Origin: Sinomicrobium soli | GTDB taxonomy: Bacteria; Bacteroidota; Bacteroidia; Flavobacteriales; Flavobacteriaceae | Assembly: GCF_003285545.1 (NCBI RefSeq) | Contig: NZ_QLNV01000013.1 | Span: forward strand, 1-64,000 | Direction: 5' to 3' | DNA: 64,000 nt | In this document: positions 30,431-41,200 of the stretch, piece after piece | Layout: every line of letters starts with the position of its first letter | How positions within the stretch are numbered: position 1 is the first letter of the stretch | Translations under genes and position numbers: made by a program | Notes under the pieces: model-generated | Told to the model about the DNA's origin: nothing | What the model saw: only the letters and a program-made list of their open reading frames with translations | Database searches by the model: none

Positions 30431-32542
30431 TTACCTCACAAAGGCATTGGCCATGCCTCCGTCTACATTAATGGTATTCCCGGTGCTCTTATCCAGTATC
30501 CCCAGCAGGGCATATACCCCATTGGCTATATCTTCAGGGCGTATGATCTCATGGAGCAGGTTGCGTTTGGCATAATGTGCCGGCAGCTCCTCCACGGTTA
30601 TTCCGTAAGCCCTGGCCCGTCCTTCGGCCCATGCTCCTTCCCATATCTTGCTTCCCACGATAACGCCGTCGGGGTTTACCGTGTTCACCCGTATCTTGTC
30701 CGGCCCCAGTTCGGCTGCCAGCAGTCTTGTCATGTGCTGCTGGGCTGCCTTGGCGGTCCCGTATCCCACATTATTGGGGCCTGCCACCAGCCCGTTCTTG
30801 CTGGCAATACTCACAATATCTCCGCCCAGCCCCTGCTTTCGCATAATATCAACCCCGCTTTGAGCCAGGAGGAACTGTCCTTTGACCAGTACATCCTGCA
30901 ATAGTTGCCAGTCCTTTTCCGTAGTCTCTTCGAGGGGCTTCGAAATGGCCAGCCCGGCAGAATGTACGATGATATCCACTCCCCCGAAACCGAGACATGC
31001 CTGCCGGAAGGCCCCTTCCACATCAGCTGCACCGGTAACATTACAGACTACCGCAGAAACCTCATCTTTCCCGTACGTTCCCTCCGCCTCTTTCAGGAGC
31101 TCCGCATCCAGGTCGGTAAGCACCACATTGGCTCCTTCCTCCACGAGTTTATCAGCTATGGCCTTCCCGATACCTCCCGTTGCGCCGGTAACCAGGGCTA
31201 CCTTCCTCGACAATGGCTTTTCCTTGGGCATACGCTGCAGTTTGGCCTCTTCCAGCAACCAGTACTCTATATCAAAGGCCTCCTGTCTCGGAAGAGAGGT
31301 ATATTCGCTGATCGCTTCGGCCCCTCTCATGACATTGATTGCGTTGACGTAAAACTCCGATGCCACCCGGGCGGTCTGTTTGTTCTTGGCAAAGGTAAAC
31401 ATTCCCACACCGGGCCAGAGTATGACCACCGGGTTGGAATCGCGGATAGCCGGGCTGTTATCGTGTTTGCAGCTTTCATAATATTCCCTGTATTCCGCCC
31501 TGTACTGTTCGAAGGCCGGTTCCAGTTTTCCGAGCAGCTTTGTGGTATCAGACAGGTCGGCCCCGGCCTCCAGGGGCAGGATAAGCGGCTGTATCTTGGT
31601 GCGGAGAAAGTGGTCCGGGCATGATGTACCCATAGGGGCCAGTCTTTCCAGGTCATTGCTGTTGATATACTGCAATACCCTGTCGGCATCGGTAAAATGC
31701 CCGATCATCCGCTTTTCGGAAGAACACAGCCCGCGCAGCAAAGGTGCGATGGCTGCCGCCTGCGACTTTCTCTTTCCGGGTTCCAGGCTCTTTATTTTTT
31801 CCCCTCCGAAAACAACTCCTCCGTTTCCCGCAATCTTCTTTTCTATATATTCCGAGGCCATTTCGATAACCTCAAGACTGTTGATATAACATTCATAAGC
31901 CGTATCCCCCCAGGTAAAAAGTCCGTGGCTTCCGAGGACTATCCCCCTGATACCGGGGTTTTCGGCCAGGCACTTCTCGATCTGTAACCCGAGGTCGAAT
32001 CCCGGGCGCTGCCAGGGTACCCACCCCATACTGTCGCCCCAAATCTCCCGGGTCACTTTCCTGCTGTCTTTTGCCGCCGCCACGGCGATCAGGGCATCCG
32101 GATGCAGATGGTCTATATGTTTAAAGGGCAACAGGCCGTGCAGGGGAGTATCTATAGAAGGTGCTTTACTGTCAAGGTCATAGATGCAGTGATTAAACAG
32201 GGCTACCATTTCATCCTCGTGTTCAATGCCGCGGTATACCTTCTTCAGGGCCCTCAGCTTATCTACATACAATCCGGCCAGGCCGCTCCTGGTAAGGCTT
32301 CCGATATCTCCTCCCGATCCCTTGATCCACATGATCCCGGTTTCTTCCCCCGTTAAGGGATCTTTCTCAACAGTACGGCAACTGGTATTTCCCCCGCCGT
32401 AATTCGTGATCCGGAGATCTGTTCCGAGCAGATTGGAACGATAGAGCAATAAATCCACTTCGTTGCCCTCCAGTGTGGCAGCCTTTGCTTCATCCCACAG
32501 GTAATCCACGTATTTGAAATTCTTTTTCTCCACTATTTTCAT
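30431..32542 (-). CDS. rhaEW: Fused rhamnulose-1-phosphate aldolase / L-lactaldehyde dehydrogenase (RhaEW type)
   Basis: A 703-residue fusion. Residues about 1-420 are a class II aldolase/adducin-type domain (NTSCRTVEKDPLTGEETGIM; HIDHLHPDALIAVAAAKDS; GSHGLFTWGDTAYECYINSL), expected to split rhamnulose-1-phosphate into dihydroxyacetone phosphate and L-lactaldehyde. Residues about 445-703 are a short-chain dehydrogenase: VALVTGATGGIGKAIADKL binds NAD, and YGTAKAA carries the catalytic Tyr-xxx-Lys. This half is expected to oxidise lactaldehyde to lactate. The same fusion is known from other bacterial rhamnose operons. It is the first gene of the operon, divergent from the GntR-type regulator. 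Confidence 0.92.
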   Translation of the reverse strand: MKIVEKKNFKYVDYLWDEAKAATLEGNEVDLLLYRSNLLGTDLRITNYGGGNTSCRTVEKDPLTGEETGIMWIKGSGGDIGSLTRSGLAGLYVDKLRALKKVYRGIEHEDEMVALFNHCIYDLDSKAPSIDTPLHGLLPFKHIDHLHPDALIAVAAAKDSRKVTREIWGDSMGWVPWQRPGFDLGLQIEKCLAENPGIRGIVLGSHGLFTWGDTAYECYINSLEVIEMASEYIEKKIAGNGGVVFGGEKIKSLEPGKRKSQAAAIAPLLRGLCSSEKRMIGHFTDADRVLQYINSNDLERLAPMGTSCPDHFLRTKIQPLILPLEAGADLSDTTKLLGKLEPAFEQYRAEYREYYESCKHDNSPAIRDSNPVVILWPGVGMFTFAKNKQTARVASEFYVNAINVMRGAEAISEYTSLPRQEAFDIEYWLLEEAKLQRMPKEKPLSRKVALVTGATGGIGKAIADKLVEEGANVVLTDLDAELLKEAEGTYGKDEVSAVVCNVTGAADVEGAFRQACLGFGGVDIIVHSAGLAISKPLEETTEKDWQLLQDVLVKGQFLLAQSGVDIMRKQGLGGDIVSIASKNGLVAGPNNVGYGTAKAAQQHMTRLLAAELGPDKIRVNTVNPDGVIVGSKIWEGAWAEGRARAYGITVEELPAHYAKRNLLHEIIRPEDIANGVYALLGILDKSTGNTINVDGGMANAFVR

Positions 32543-32644
32543 CGACTTTCTTTTTTAGGCCCCATAGCATTGCAAGGCTATAACGGCCAGGGTTTACAAT
32601 TCAAGCATGGACGAAAATATATGTTCTGTATCAAACAACTATCC

Positions 32645-32665
32645 TGTAGTGTACTGCTCAATACA
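32645..32665. promoter_or_regulatory. Candidate operator of the rhamnose regulator
   Basis: TGTAGTG (32645-32651) and CAATACA (32659-32665) form an inverted repeat with 6 of 7 matching positions and a 7-nt spacer. It lies in the 242-bp gap between the divergent aldolase and regulator genes, where a GntR-type dimer would be expected to bind. The rest of the gap is AT-rich and shows no gene. Confidence 0.45.
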
Positions 32666-32784
32666 AAACACAAGCTTCCCGCAATATAGTGTGTAAGAAA
32701 CACATTTTTTATTATTTTTACCATTATAATAAAACACCTCTCCTTTTTAACAAAATTGCTATTAATTAACATAAAGGGTGCACT

Positions 32785-33840
32785 ATGAATATTACACCAG
32801 CCATTTCTGATATTCGGATCAATGAAAATTCCCGTATTCCCAAATACAAACAGATCGTAGATTCCATTATCGAGGGAATAGCCTGCGGAGACCTGAAGAT
32901 AGGGCAGAAAATCCCCTCCATAAACGAGCTCAGTGAGGAATGTTATCTTTCGAGGGACACTGTAGAAAAGGCGTACCGGCTCCTGAAAGAGAAGAAGATT
33001 ATAGTATCGGTAAAAGGAAAAGGCTATTATACGGCACGTACGGACCTGATCTCCAGGATCAATGTCTTTTTTATGGTCAACAAGCTCAGTTCGTATAAAA
33101 TGCGGATATACAATTCCTTTGTAGACCGTATCGGGGTAAACGGCCACGTCAGTCTCTTTGTCTACCACTGTGAAGAATCCCTCTTTGTCAGGACCCTTGA
33201 AAAAAATATAGGCGCATACGATTATTACGTGATCATGCCACACTTCAAGAACGACAAGCTGATGCACATCAGCAATACCGAAGAAGTCGTACGGGCCATA
33301 GAGAAGATCCCGAAAAACAAGCTGTTGCTGCTGGACAACGGCAAGCCTCCTGTTTCCGGGAAATACCCCTCCATTTACCAGGATTTTGAAAATGACATAT
33401 ACCAGGCCCTCACCGAAGCCCTGAACAAACTGCAGCGCTACAACAAGCTTATCCTGGTATACCCGCGAAAAGCGGTATACCCTTATCCGCTACGCATTCT
33501 TCACGGTTTCCGGAAATTCTGTGTGGAGCATTCCTTCGACTTTGAGATCCTCGACGAAATTTATGACGATATGGGGCTACAGTCGGGAGATACCTACATT
33601 ATCATAGAAGAAAACGACCTGGTAAATCTTGTAAAACAGGTCAGGGAAAAACAACTCGTACCCGGGCGGGACATAGGTATCATTTCGTATAATGACACTC
33701 CGCTCAAAGAGTTGCTGGGCATCACCGTGATCAGTACCGATTTCAGGATCATGGGAGAAACCGCAGCAGACCTGTTGCTGCAGGGCAGGAATGACAATAT
33801 CAGGAATGTCTTCCGCTTTCTGGACCGGAATTCCGTATGA
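32785..33840 (+). CDS. GntR-type regulator with LacI-like sugar-binding domain, rhamnose regulator
   Basis: A 351-residue transcription factor. Residues about 15-80 form the winged helix (PKYKQIVDSIIEGIACGDLK; SRDTVEKAYRLLKEKKIIVS). Residues about 90-345 resemble a periplasmic-binding-protein fold (VFRFLDRN at the end; DIGIISYNDTPLKELLGITV is typical of LacI/Peripla_BP_3 domains). This architecture is used by Bacteroidota sugar regulators such as AraR-type proteins. Its divergent position makes it the likely sensor of rhamnose or a rhamnose metabolite for the catabolic operon. Confidence 0.87.
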   Translation: MNITPAISDIRINENSRIPKYKQIVDSIIEGIACGDLKIGQKIPSINELSEECYLSRDTVEKAYRLLKEKKIIVSVKGKGYYTARTDLISRINVFFMVNKLSSYKMRIYNSFVDRIGVNGHVSLFVYHCEESLFVRTLEKNIGAYDYYVIMPHFKNDKLMHISNTEEVVRAIEKIPKNKLLLLDNGKPPVSGKYPSIYQDFENDIYQALTEALNKLQRYNKLILVYPRKAVYPYPLRILHGFRKFCVEHSFDFEILDEIYDDMGLQSGDTYIIIEENDLVNLVKQVREKQLVPGRDIGIISYNDTPLKELLGITVISTDFRIMGETAADLLLQGRNDNIRNVFRFLDRNSV

Positions 33841-33947
33841 TCCTCTCTGTGAATCTCCGGGCTTCACAGTGATGATTTAAACCTGCAACCTGCCACTAAC
33901 AACGAAAACAATATATGGTATAACCCCTGAAATGATATAGATCAGTT

Positions 33948-34856
33948 ATGAAAAAACTCCTGATTTTTGCTTATTTCCTGTGTTCGGGTATTTTCTGCCA
34001 TGCCCAGTCGCTCCGGTTCGAAGAAGGGAACGGGACGGTGACGCTGGTAGAAAACGGTACTCCCAGGTATACGTACCAGTCGGATACCAAAAGCCTTGAC
34101 GGGCGCTATCCCAGGGCAAATTACATCCATCCCCTTTACGACATGCAGGGCAATATGCTCACCGAAGACTTTCCTGGTGACCATCCCCACCACCGGGGTA
34201 TCTTCTGGACGTGGCACCAGCTTTTTGCCGGAGAGGAGAGGCTTGCCGATCCGTGGTTTTGCGAGAATATTACCTGGACAAACGAAAATATCCAAACCCG
34301 GATCAAGAGCAATTCGGCCGTATTGGAAACGGAAGTACTGTGGAAAGCCGGGGAAGAGGGAGAGGCCGTCATCCGCGAAAAGACCTCCATAACCTATTCT
34401 CCCGGAAATGGTTTTTACATCCTGGATTTCGATACCACTCTTTCAGGGCTCAGGGAAGATATCCGTATAGGAGGCTCCGAAGACGATAAGGGGTACGGTG
34501 GGTTTTCCGCAAGGATACACGCTGCGAAAAGCATCAGCTTCTTCTCCGGGAAAGGTGAAGTGGCTCCCCGGAATACCGCCGTACAGGCCGGAAACTGGAT
34601 ACAGGCCATCCCCGATTACGGGGCGGGGAAGGAGCAGACCGGCGTAATTATCATGTGTGAACCTGAAAAATTACCTTCCTTTCAGGGCTGGATACTCCGG
34701 GCGGAAAAAAGCATGCAGAACCCCGCATTCCCGGGCCGGGGACTTCTTGGGGTACCCGTGGATGAACCCCTGAAATTTCGTCACAGAGTCATAGTACACC
34801 ACAGGAAACTCCCTGTTGCGCGTATTGAAAAACTATACCGGGATTTTGCAGATTAG
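33948..34856 (+). CDS. DUF6807 (PmoA-like) secreted protein
   Basis: A 302-residue exported protein (signal peptide MKKLLIFAYFLCSGIFCHAQ). The motif DFPGDHPHHRGIFWTWHQ is characteristic of the DUF6807/PmoA-like family, beta-sandwich proteins often found in glycan or sugar-acid gene clusters and of unknown reaction. The His-rich motif may bind a metal or substrate. It is the only plus-strand gene between the regulator and the glycan enzymes, and it converges on the GH65-like gene with just 2 nt between their stops. Confidence 0.82.
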   Translation: MKKLLIFAYFLCSGIFCHAQSLRFEEGNGTVTLVENGTPRYTYQSDTKSLDGRYPRANYIHPLYDMQGNMLTEDFPGDHPHHRGIFWTWHQLFAGEERLADPWFCENITWTNENIQTRIKSNSAVLETEVLWKAGEEGEAVIREKTSITYSPGNGFYILDFDTTLSGLREDIRIGGSEDDKGYGGFSARIHAAKSISFFSGKGEVAPRNTAVQAGNWIQAIPDYGAGKEQTGVIIMCEPEKLPSFQGWILRAEKSMQNPAFPGRGLLGVPVDEPLKFRHRVIVHHRKLPVARIEKLYRDFAD

Positions 34857-34858
34857 TT

Positions 34859-37057
34859 TCAGGGCATTTTCTGTAATCCTTCCCATTTTATTTTCCAGTT
34901 CCCGTTTTCAGGGAATCCCGGGTTCTTACCCCTGCTTCCGTCCCATCCTGCACACATCATGGCCACAGCGGTAAGCACCCCGCCATTACCGGGAAGATAT
35001 AAACGAAGCCGCTCGTCCTGATAATTGTGTCCGTTGGGCAGATAGGTGTTGGTCTGTATATCCATAAGCAATGCATCTACAGCCTTTTCCCTGAGTCCCA
35101 GCCTTGCAGCTGTCATGGCCGTCATCGGAAAGTCCCATCCCCAGGTATCCTCCCAGGACCAGTGCTCCCAGATATAGCCGAACGTATTTTTCATGATTTC
35201 CTTATCCAGTCCGTCCGTCTCCGGCAACATCCCGAAAGTCCCGAAAACAGAAGGATGGTCGGTTATATATTCCGGATTGGTATACGAATCCGGGGCGCTT
35301 TCGGCCGCGAGGTACAATCCGTCCTGTACGGGCAGGGGAGACAGCTTATCCAGTACATCATCCCATTTTGCTACCCGTTCCTCCCCGAGCCGCTCCTTCC
35401 ACTGCTGCGCCGTTTCGAGCGCCCATCGCCAGTACGCCAGTTCGTAGGTAGGGTTAAAGGTTTCCTCTGCCCTGAAACGCTCCTGGGCAGGAATGAGTAC
35501 CGGACCCAGCATATAACGCTGCTTTTCCTCGTCGTAATGTGCAAAGGAAGCCATAAAATCGGCTGTAGCGAAAACCAGGTTGCCATATTCCTCCAGTACG
35601 CTCTCACCATTCCCGGAACGGTACAGCAATTCGGCAAAAGTAATGTAATGCGGTTGCTGCCAGATCAGTACCGCACCGATGGAGGATGGGGATTCATTTC
35701 CGTAAATATCCGTCATCTTTTGCCATCGCACCCCTTCAAAACCTTGTCTTTCCGCTATTTTCCGGGCCTTCCGGGAAACCTTCTTATACCAGTCCATACT
35801 TTTCGCCAGCAGTTCCGGCCTACCCCATAGGGGATAGTGTACCCCATGCCACCAGTGCATTTCCAGGTGGGGCTTTCCAAACCAGCTGTTCTGCGTAAGC
35901 CCGGTTTCCTGAGGGGGCACAGCTCCCGCACACTGAAGCCTGGTCAGATATTGGGACAACACCACCCTCCTTTCGATCTCACCGGCTCTCGGGTCTGTAC
36001 TTCCCGAAAAGTCAACGGCTCCCCCCGATTTCCAGAAGGACTCCCATCCATCGGCACTCGCCGACGCCACTTGCGGGAACGAAGGAAGTTTGCCCGTATC
36101 ACTACGATCCGTCGTAAAAAGGCAGCTCATCGAAAAAGAATTTTCTTCTTCTCCGGGAGCAACAATAAAATAATGCGGTTCCTTTTCACTGACCTGTGCT
36201 TTCTCCTCCCAGTTCATTTTAACCGCATAGGATAACGAATCCAGCTGATGTACTACGGTGGCCCCCTGACCGGTTACCGACGACAATGCCGTTTTATGCC
36301 GGCCGGCACTCCCCCGGTTGGTACCGGTATCGGCCCAGCCGGCGGTGGGATAGGGAAAACGCAGCCTTATCTTCAGACGGCCCTGCCCGATAAGCCCGGA
36401 TTTTACCCGGAAGCTCACCAGGTCTGTCCCCGGATCTGCAACCGTCCATACTTCCACGACCTCGTCGTCTACCCTGAATACACTTTTTATCTGCCCTGTC
36501 CAGAGATCGAGTTCCTGCCGGATGTCCTTTATATCATCCGGCGTTACCATACTGCCGTCCTGCTTCGCTATCTCGAACCCGAGATTGCCCAGCTGGAGAC
36601 GATGCGGGTTTTTGCGGAACCAGTCCGCAGCATCCCTGTGTCTTCCCGCTTCAGACCACTGCGAGGCATAGGTGATCTTCCGGCCGTACTGTTCATAGGT
36701 CTTAAGGCTCTCCACAAACCGGTACCCCCGGCTGTTCTCCAGGCTGTTCCATCCCCATTCTGATTGAGTGCCCAGCGCAATCCCGTTCTGATATGCCGCA
36801 GGAAAGGATTGCAGACCGGTAACATCAACGGTAAATGCGAAACTTCCGTTCCCTACAGACAGCGAAGCCAGGGTGTCCACTTCATTTACTTTTACATTAT
36901 GCCGTTTTACCAGGGCTTCCCGGTCTATGACCGCGATAGTGTTTTCCTGTTTTCTCTCCCCTTGTTTTTCCCCGCATCCCCAGGCCGGGACCAGCACAAG
37001 GGCAAGAACGGATATTCTCTTCACAAAAGTTATTAAATTCCGTAAATTTCCAATCAT
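34859..37057 (-). CDS. GH65-like (alpha/alpha)6-barrel lipoprotein
   Basis: A 732-residue lipoprotein (lipobox PAWGC). The N-terminal half is a beta-sandwich (LASLSVGNGSFAFTVDVTGL, the same position and style as in GH65/GH15-type enzymes). The C-terminal half is a helical barrel with HLEMHWWHGVHYPLWGRPEL, ETFNPTYELAYWRWALETAQ and WSWEDTWGWDFPMTAMTAAR. These features indicate a glycosidase or phosphorylase-like fold. I am not sure of the family number, and the substrate is unknown; context suggests a rhamnose-containing glycan. It lies 54 nt downstream of the GH43-like gene. Confidence 0.65.
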   Translation of the reverse strand: MIGNLRNLITFVKRISVLALVLVPAWGCGEKQGERKQENTIAVIDREALVKRHNVKVNEVDTLASLSVGNGSFAFTVDVTGLQSFPAAYQNGIALGTQSEWGWNSLENSRGYRFVESLKTYEQYGRKITYASQWSEAGRHRDAADWFRKNPHRLQLGNLGFEIAKQDGSMVTPDDIKDIRQELDLWTGQIKSVFRVDDEVVEVWTVADPGTDLVSFRVKSGLIGQGRLKIRLRFPYPTAGWADTGTNRGSAGRHKTALSSVTGQGATVVHQLDSLSYAVKMNWEEKAQVSEKEPHYFIVAPGEEENSFSMSCLFTTDRSDTGKLPSFPQVASASADGWESFWKSGGAVDFSGSTDPRAGEIERRVVLSQYLTRLQCAGAVPPQETGLTQNSWFGKPHLEMHWWHGVHYPLWGRPELLAKSMDWYKKVSRKARKIAERQGFEGVRWQKMTDIYGNESPSSIGAVLIWQQPHYITFAELLYRSGNGESVLEEYGNLVFATADFMASFAHYDEEKQRYMLGPVLIPAQERFRAEETFNPTYELAYWRWALETAQQWKERLGEERVAKWDDVLDKLSPLPVQDGLYLAAESAPDSYTNPEYITDHPSVFGTFGMLPETDGLDKEIMKNTFGYIWEHWSWEDTWGWDFPMTAMTAARLGLREKAVDALLMDIQTNTYLPNGHNYQDERLRLYLPGNGGVLTAVAMMCAGWDGSRGKNPGFPENGNWKIKWEGLQKMP

Positions 37058-37111
37058 TACTCCAGGTTTTATCTTTTAAGAACTTGTTTAAATTTCTACG
37101 GGCACCACTGG

Positions 37112-38194
37112 TTATCCTTCCGCAATTTTCAGAAGGACAGCAGTCGATGTACCGTACCTGCCCCCCTGTGCCGCCGTAAAGAGGTAGGCCGGTTTTCCGT
37201 CCAGAAAAAGCAGCTGCGGCCTTTCCATCCTTCCGTACCTCCGGAGATATGAAGGAGCGGCTTTTTCCCTGATATATGCCTTGAGGGGTTTGTATCCCAA
37301 AGAAGGTTCTCCCCAGTGAATTCCGTCGTCAGATTCCATATACAATCCCACATCATCACCAAACACTCCCATATCTCTTGCCAGCATCCTGAATTTATCC
37401 CCGCGGTACCATATAAAGGCATCCTCGAACTGCGCATGATCTCCCCGCCCGGAAAAATCCACTACAGGATTGTTTTCATACCTCACATAAGGCCCCTCCA
37501 GGGTCTTTCCGATAGCCAGCCCGTATTTTCTATTGCCTCTTACCGCCTTTCCGGCGGCCTTGCGGTACTCGGCAGTATTCCAGGACTTGTAGAAAAGCCA
37601 GTATTCGCCGTTGGGATGTTTTATAAAAGAAGGGTTGGTCGTACAATGATCGTCCCATGCCCCCGGTTCTCCTGCTTCCAGCAAGGGCCTGTCCGGGCGT
37701 TTCCACGGACCGTAAAGGGAATCGGAAGTAGCCAGTCCGATCCTTTTGGTATTGGTCTTTCCGTTAGAATTCCCCATAAAAAACAGGCAGTACTTTCCGT
37801 CTACCTTTCGGATATGAGGATTGTGACAGGTAGTCGCATCCCAATAGTTACCCCCTCTCGGTGCCAGTACCACACTCATAAACCGGAAGGGTGCTTCCGG
37901 ATGATCGGCCACGGCGTGGCATACCTCCGAGCCGCGTATCCAGCCACTCATTGATTTTTCGGCTTTCCACCTCGAGAAAAATACGTGTATCTTTCCGTCG
38001 TCCCCTTGTATCGGGCTGTTACACCAGACGTAATATCCTTCCAGTTGCAGGCGCCGCCCTACGGGTATAAGCCGTTCCGCAAAACCTTCCGGGTTCCGGT
38101 TGTTCCATGTCCCCGGAACAGCGATCCCGGGAGCAGGAAGCAGAACTCCTGCCGAAAACAGGGATATGCGTTGTAAAAATTCTTCTCTTGTCAT
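37112..38194 (-). CDS. GH43-like five-bladed beta-propeller protein
   Basis: A 360-residue protein starting MTREEFLQRISLFSAGVLLP, an export signal reminiscent of Tat-type leaders without the full twin-Arg. Repeated blades are visible: GKIHVFFSRWKA, GKYCLFFMGNSNG, GEYWLFYKSWNT and KFRMLARDMG. Putative acidic residues occur in CHNPHIRKVDG and AQFEDAFIWYRG. This matches the GH43/GH32/GH117-like superfamily often annotated as glycoside hydrolase family protein. I chose the ATG at 38194; a longer frame from 38236 would overlap the upstream gene by 11 nt and hide the signal peptide. Confidence 0.75.
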   Translation of the reverse strand: MTREEFLQRISLFSAGVLLPAPGIAVPGTWNNRNPEGFAERLIPVGRRLQLEGYYVWCNSPIQGDDGKIHVFFSRWKAEKSMSGWIRGSEVCHAVADHPEAPFRFMSVVLAPRGGNYWDATTCHNPHIRKVDGKYCLFFMGNSNGKTNTKRIGLATSDSLYGPWKRPDRPLLEAGEPGAWDDHCTTNPSFIKHPNGEYWLFYKSWNTAEYRKAAGKAVRGNRKYGLAIGKTLEGPYVRYENNPVVDFSGRGDHAQFEDAFIWYRGDKFRMLARDMGVFGDDVGLYMESDDGIHWGEPSLGYKPLKAYIREKAAPSYLRRYGRMERPQLLFLDGKPAYLFTAAQGGRYGTSTAVLLKIAEG

Positions 38195-38225
38195 GTTCTG
38201 TATTTTTATTCCGGAAACAACGGTT

Positions 38226-41200
38226 CTATTCGGCATATTGCATCAATGTAGCGCTCATCAAGCCTACAATCACATCATTGGCTACCGTTCTTACCTGCAT
38301 TTTCCTCAAATTCTTTTCAGCATCCAGCGACAGGTCAAGAAGGGTTCCGGCCCCTCCGTCCACTCCGTAACCGGTAAAGCCCTTTATCGTTATAAAATCA
38401 TTAAAATCGCGGGTAATCTTTCCCTCTTTAAAATACACTCTCGGTGGTTTCGGCGCTCCCGTATCGAAAGCATACCGGTCGGTAAAGTAGTCCTGTTCTA
38501 CGGGCCACCAGTTTTCGGGATTGCGGAGTTGCAGTACATCCCGGCTGCCATCGTCATATTCCACAACAACCTCACCGTTTACCAGCTGGCTCTGCATGGG
38601 ATTGGTAGACCCCGCCATGATCATATACAGATGGGAGGCCTTTCCCGAGAGGGGAATCTCCACCGCTTCGGGATAATTGTCCCACATGGAAGTGTAAACA
38701 ACATTGTGCGCCCCTTCCGCACCGGGGGTATCAAAAGGGATTCCCTGCGGACTTACGACGCGGTTGCCAGCACCGGCCTTTTTGCGCCATCCGGAGTCGT
38801 CTATATTAACCTGGACCCCGGGATAACACCAGTTTCCTATACCGTGTAATGGCAGTTGCAGTGTCGGGGATACCGGTCGGGGCGACTTGTATTCATTTTT
38901 AAAGATATCACCTACCCGGCTGTTGTAATATTGCTTCAGATCGACGGTTTTCCACGTTGTCTCCGGACTGGCCTGCTGCTCCCAGCACAGAACTTTTTCC
39001 TTCACCTCTGTTCCGTTTTCCAGGCTGATCCGTACGGTATTGCTTCCCGGCACGAGAGTTGCAGGGGGCAACCGTACGGTGATTCCGGAATGTCCCGGGA
39101 TATGAATATCCCCGGCAGGCTGCCCCTTTCCCGGGTTTACTGTCATCCTGCCATTGATCTCTTCTCCCGTATTATTATGTATTGTGATTTCATTGCCCTT
39201 CTCATTTTCCCGGTACATATCAGGAGGCGGGATAATGGTTACCGCACGGCCCACAGAGACCTCAACGGGCAGCCACCAACGAAATTCTCCCTGTCCTACA
39301 TGTACAAAAAATGTTTTTTCCCCTTTTTCCGAAGCTATTCCGGCCGACACTTCATTTTCCGAAACCGAGGGGCTGTCGAGCACCTGCTGAGGATCATACA
39401 CCCCTGATATCTCCGCACCGGGAACATGAAAGTTTACCGTCCCGCCCGTAAAAGCAGTTATCGCATTCCCGCCGGATATCCCTGTCCCCTTCAGCTGTTC
39501 CGCAGGAGGGCTTCCTTCCCATTCCACCACAATATCATAGGTTTTGGCGGAGGGAGCCCGGATGACCACGGAAGGAAACCCGACAGCATTCTCCTCGGCC
39601 GCCCAGTCTGCCTCTTCTCCGTTTACCGTCACGGCCCCGACCTGGGCACCACGAGCGGGAATAACCAGTTCGAGGTCCATCTTCGTCTTAAAAGAAGGGA
39701 CAATACCGTATTCGTCGCGGTTGTCCCGGCGTTTATAGTCCAGCCTGACATCGGGAATATCGAGAGTTGCCGCTTCCCAGTCCCGGGGAAACCCGGGGCG
39801 GATGGCGAGCTTTCCCGAAACAGCATCCGGCCGGATCCCGAAAAGCCCCTCTGCCAGGGTTCGTCCCGCCATACCTATGGGGTCTGCGAAATCCCGGTAC
39901 AGTTCTCCCCTCATGGCATCGTAAAAGGAAAGCTGGTGAAACCCTCCGGGGCTGGCCCCGAGGTACATGCTTTCGGCAAGTGCGCTTTCCCAGAGACGGA
40001 AAGCTTCAGCGGGCCTGTTTCCCTGCCAGTAGGCCAGCGCGGTATGCAGTACTTCAGCCAGCGCTACATTGTTTACAGACCAGGTATAGGGTTGCCATGT
40101 TGTGGTGGGGACAAGATAGAGGCTATCCTTCCCAAGGCCGTTTGCGCGTACCGGAATACGCGGCAGTTCCGTATCCACATACCGCAACAGCTGCCATGCC
40201 CTGAAGGCATCCGGGATCCCTGCATCCATAGCGTGATAAACGGTCCATAACCCGGGATAGGGATGGAGCAAACGGTTTCCCATGATATCCTTGTATTCCG
40301 CATACCTGCCCGGGCCGGGCATCCACAGCACCTCATTGACGGCCGCGTATATTTTATCCGCTTCCTCTGTGTATTCCGAAGGGTCTTTACCCAGTTTTTC
40401 CGCCAGAAGGGCCGCCAGGAGATTTGCCCTGTAATTGTAGGCCGAGGAATGGGTGACACCACCGCCGTTATACTGCAGGGCATCACTGGCCCAAATGGAA
40501 GCATAGGCATCATACAGTCCGTCTCCGTCGGTATCGAAGTTCCTTTTCTCCCAGTCGAGGTGCCTTTGAAGCACCGGCCACATTTTTTCCATAAACTCCC
40601 GGTCTCCCGTCCACATCATATGGTGCAGTACCTGGTCTATAAATACCAGGTTCATATCGTAATGGTGCGGCCGGGTATTATTATTGGGATTCCGGCTGAT
40701 ATAACCGCTGCTGAACAACGAGGTCCCCATCACTTCTTTCTGGCGGGCCAGCTGAAGTGCCGTATCGGCAACCACGGGCCCCGTTTCCGGACGGGTCACC
40801 TGCGAATTGGCATATCCTCCGAAATGAATCCCGGCACGGTCATGCCACCCGAGAGGATCGGCGATATAAGCTCCCCTCCACCCGTTGAGCGGCATTCTCC
40901 AGGCCACGGCACCGTGCTGATAGGCCTCTCCTCCCCATATCCCGTCGGCTGCAACCGCAAGTGCCCCTCCCAGGGTATTGATAAACGGATCAGGAGTTTG
41001 CACCTTTACCCTGGAAGTCAGCTCCCTGCGAAATTCTTCTGCTTTCAGAAATGCCTGTTCCGGCGTCTCATTCTCTTTTGCCCCTGAGGCATTCCTGATC
41101 ATCCAGAACATGGATATGTCCGGGTCCGGCTTACTCATTCCCGAAATTAAGGGCAGGGAACCCTCCCCGGATGCAAAGAGTCTCGCCGGCGTATCCTGTT

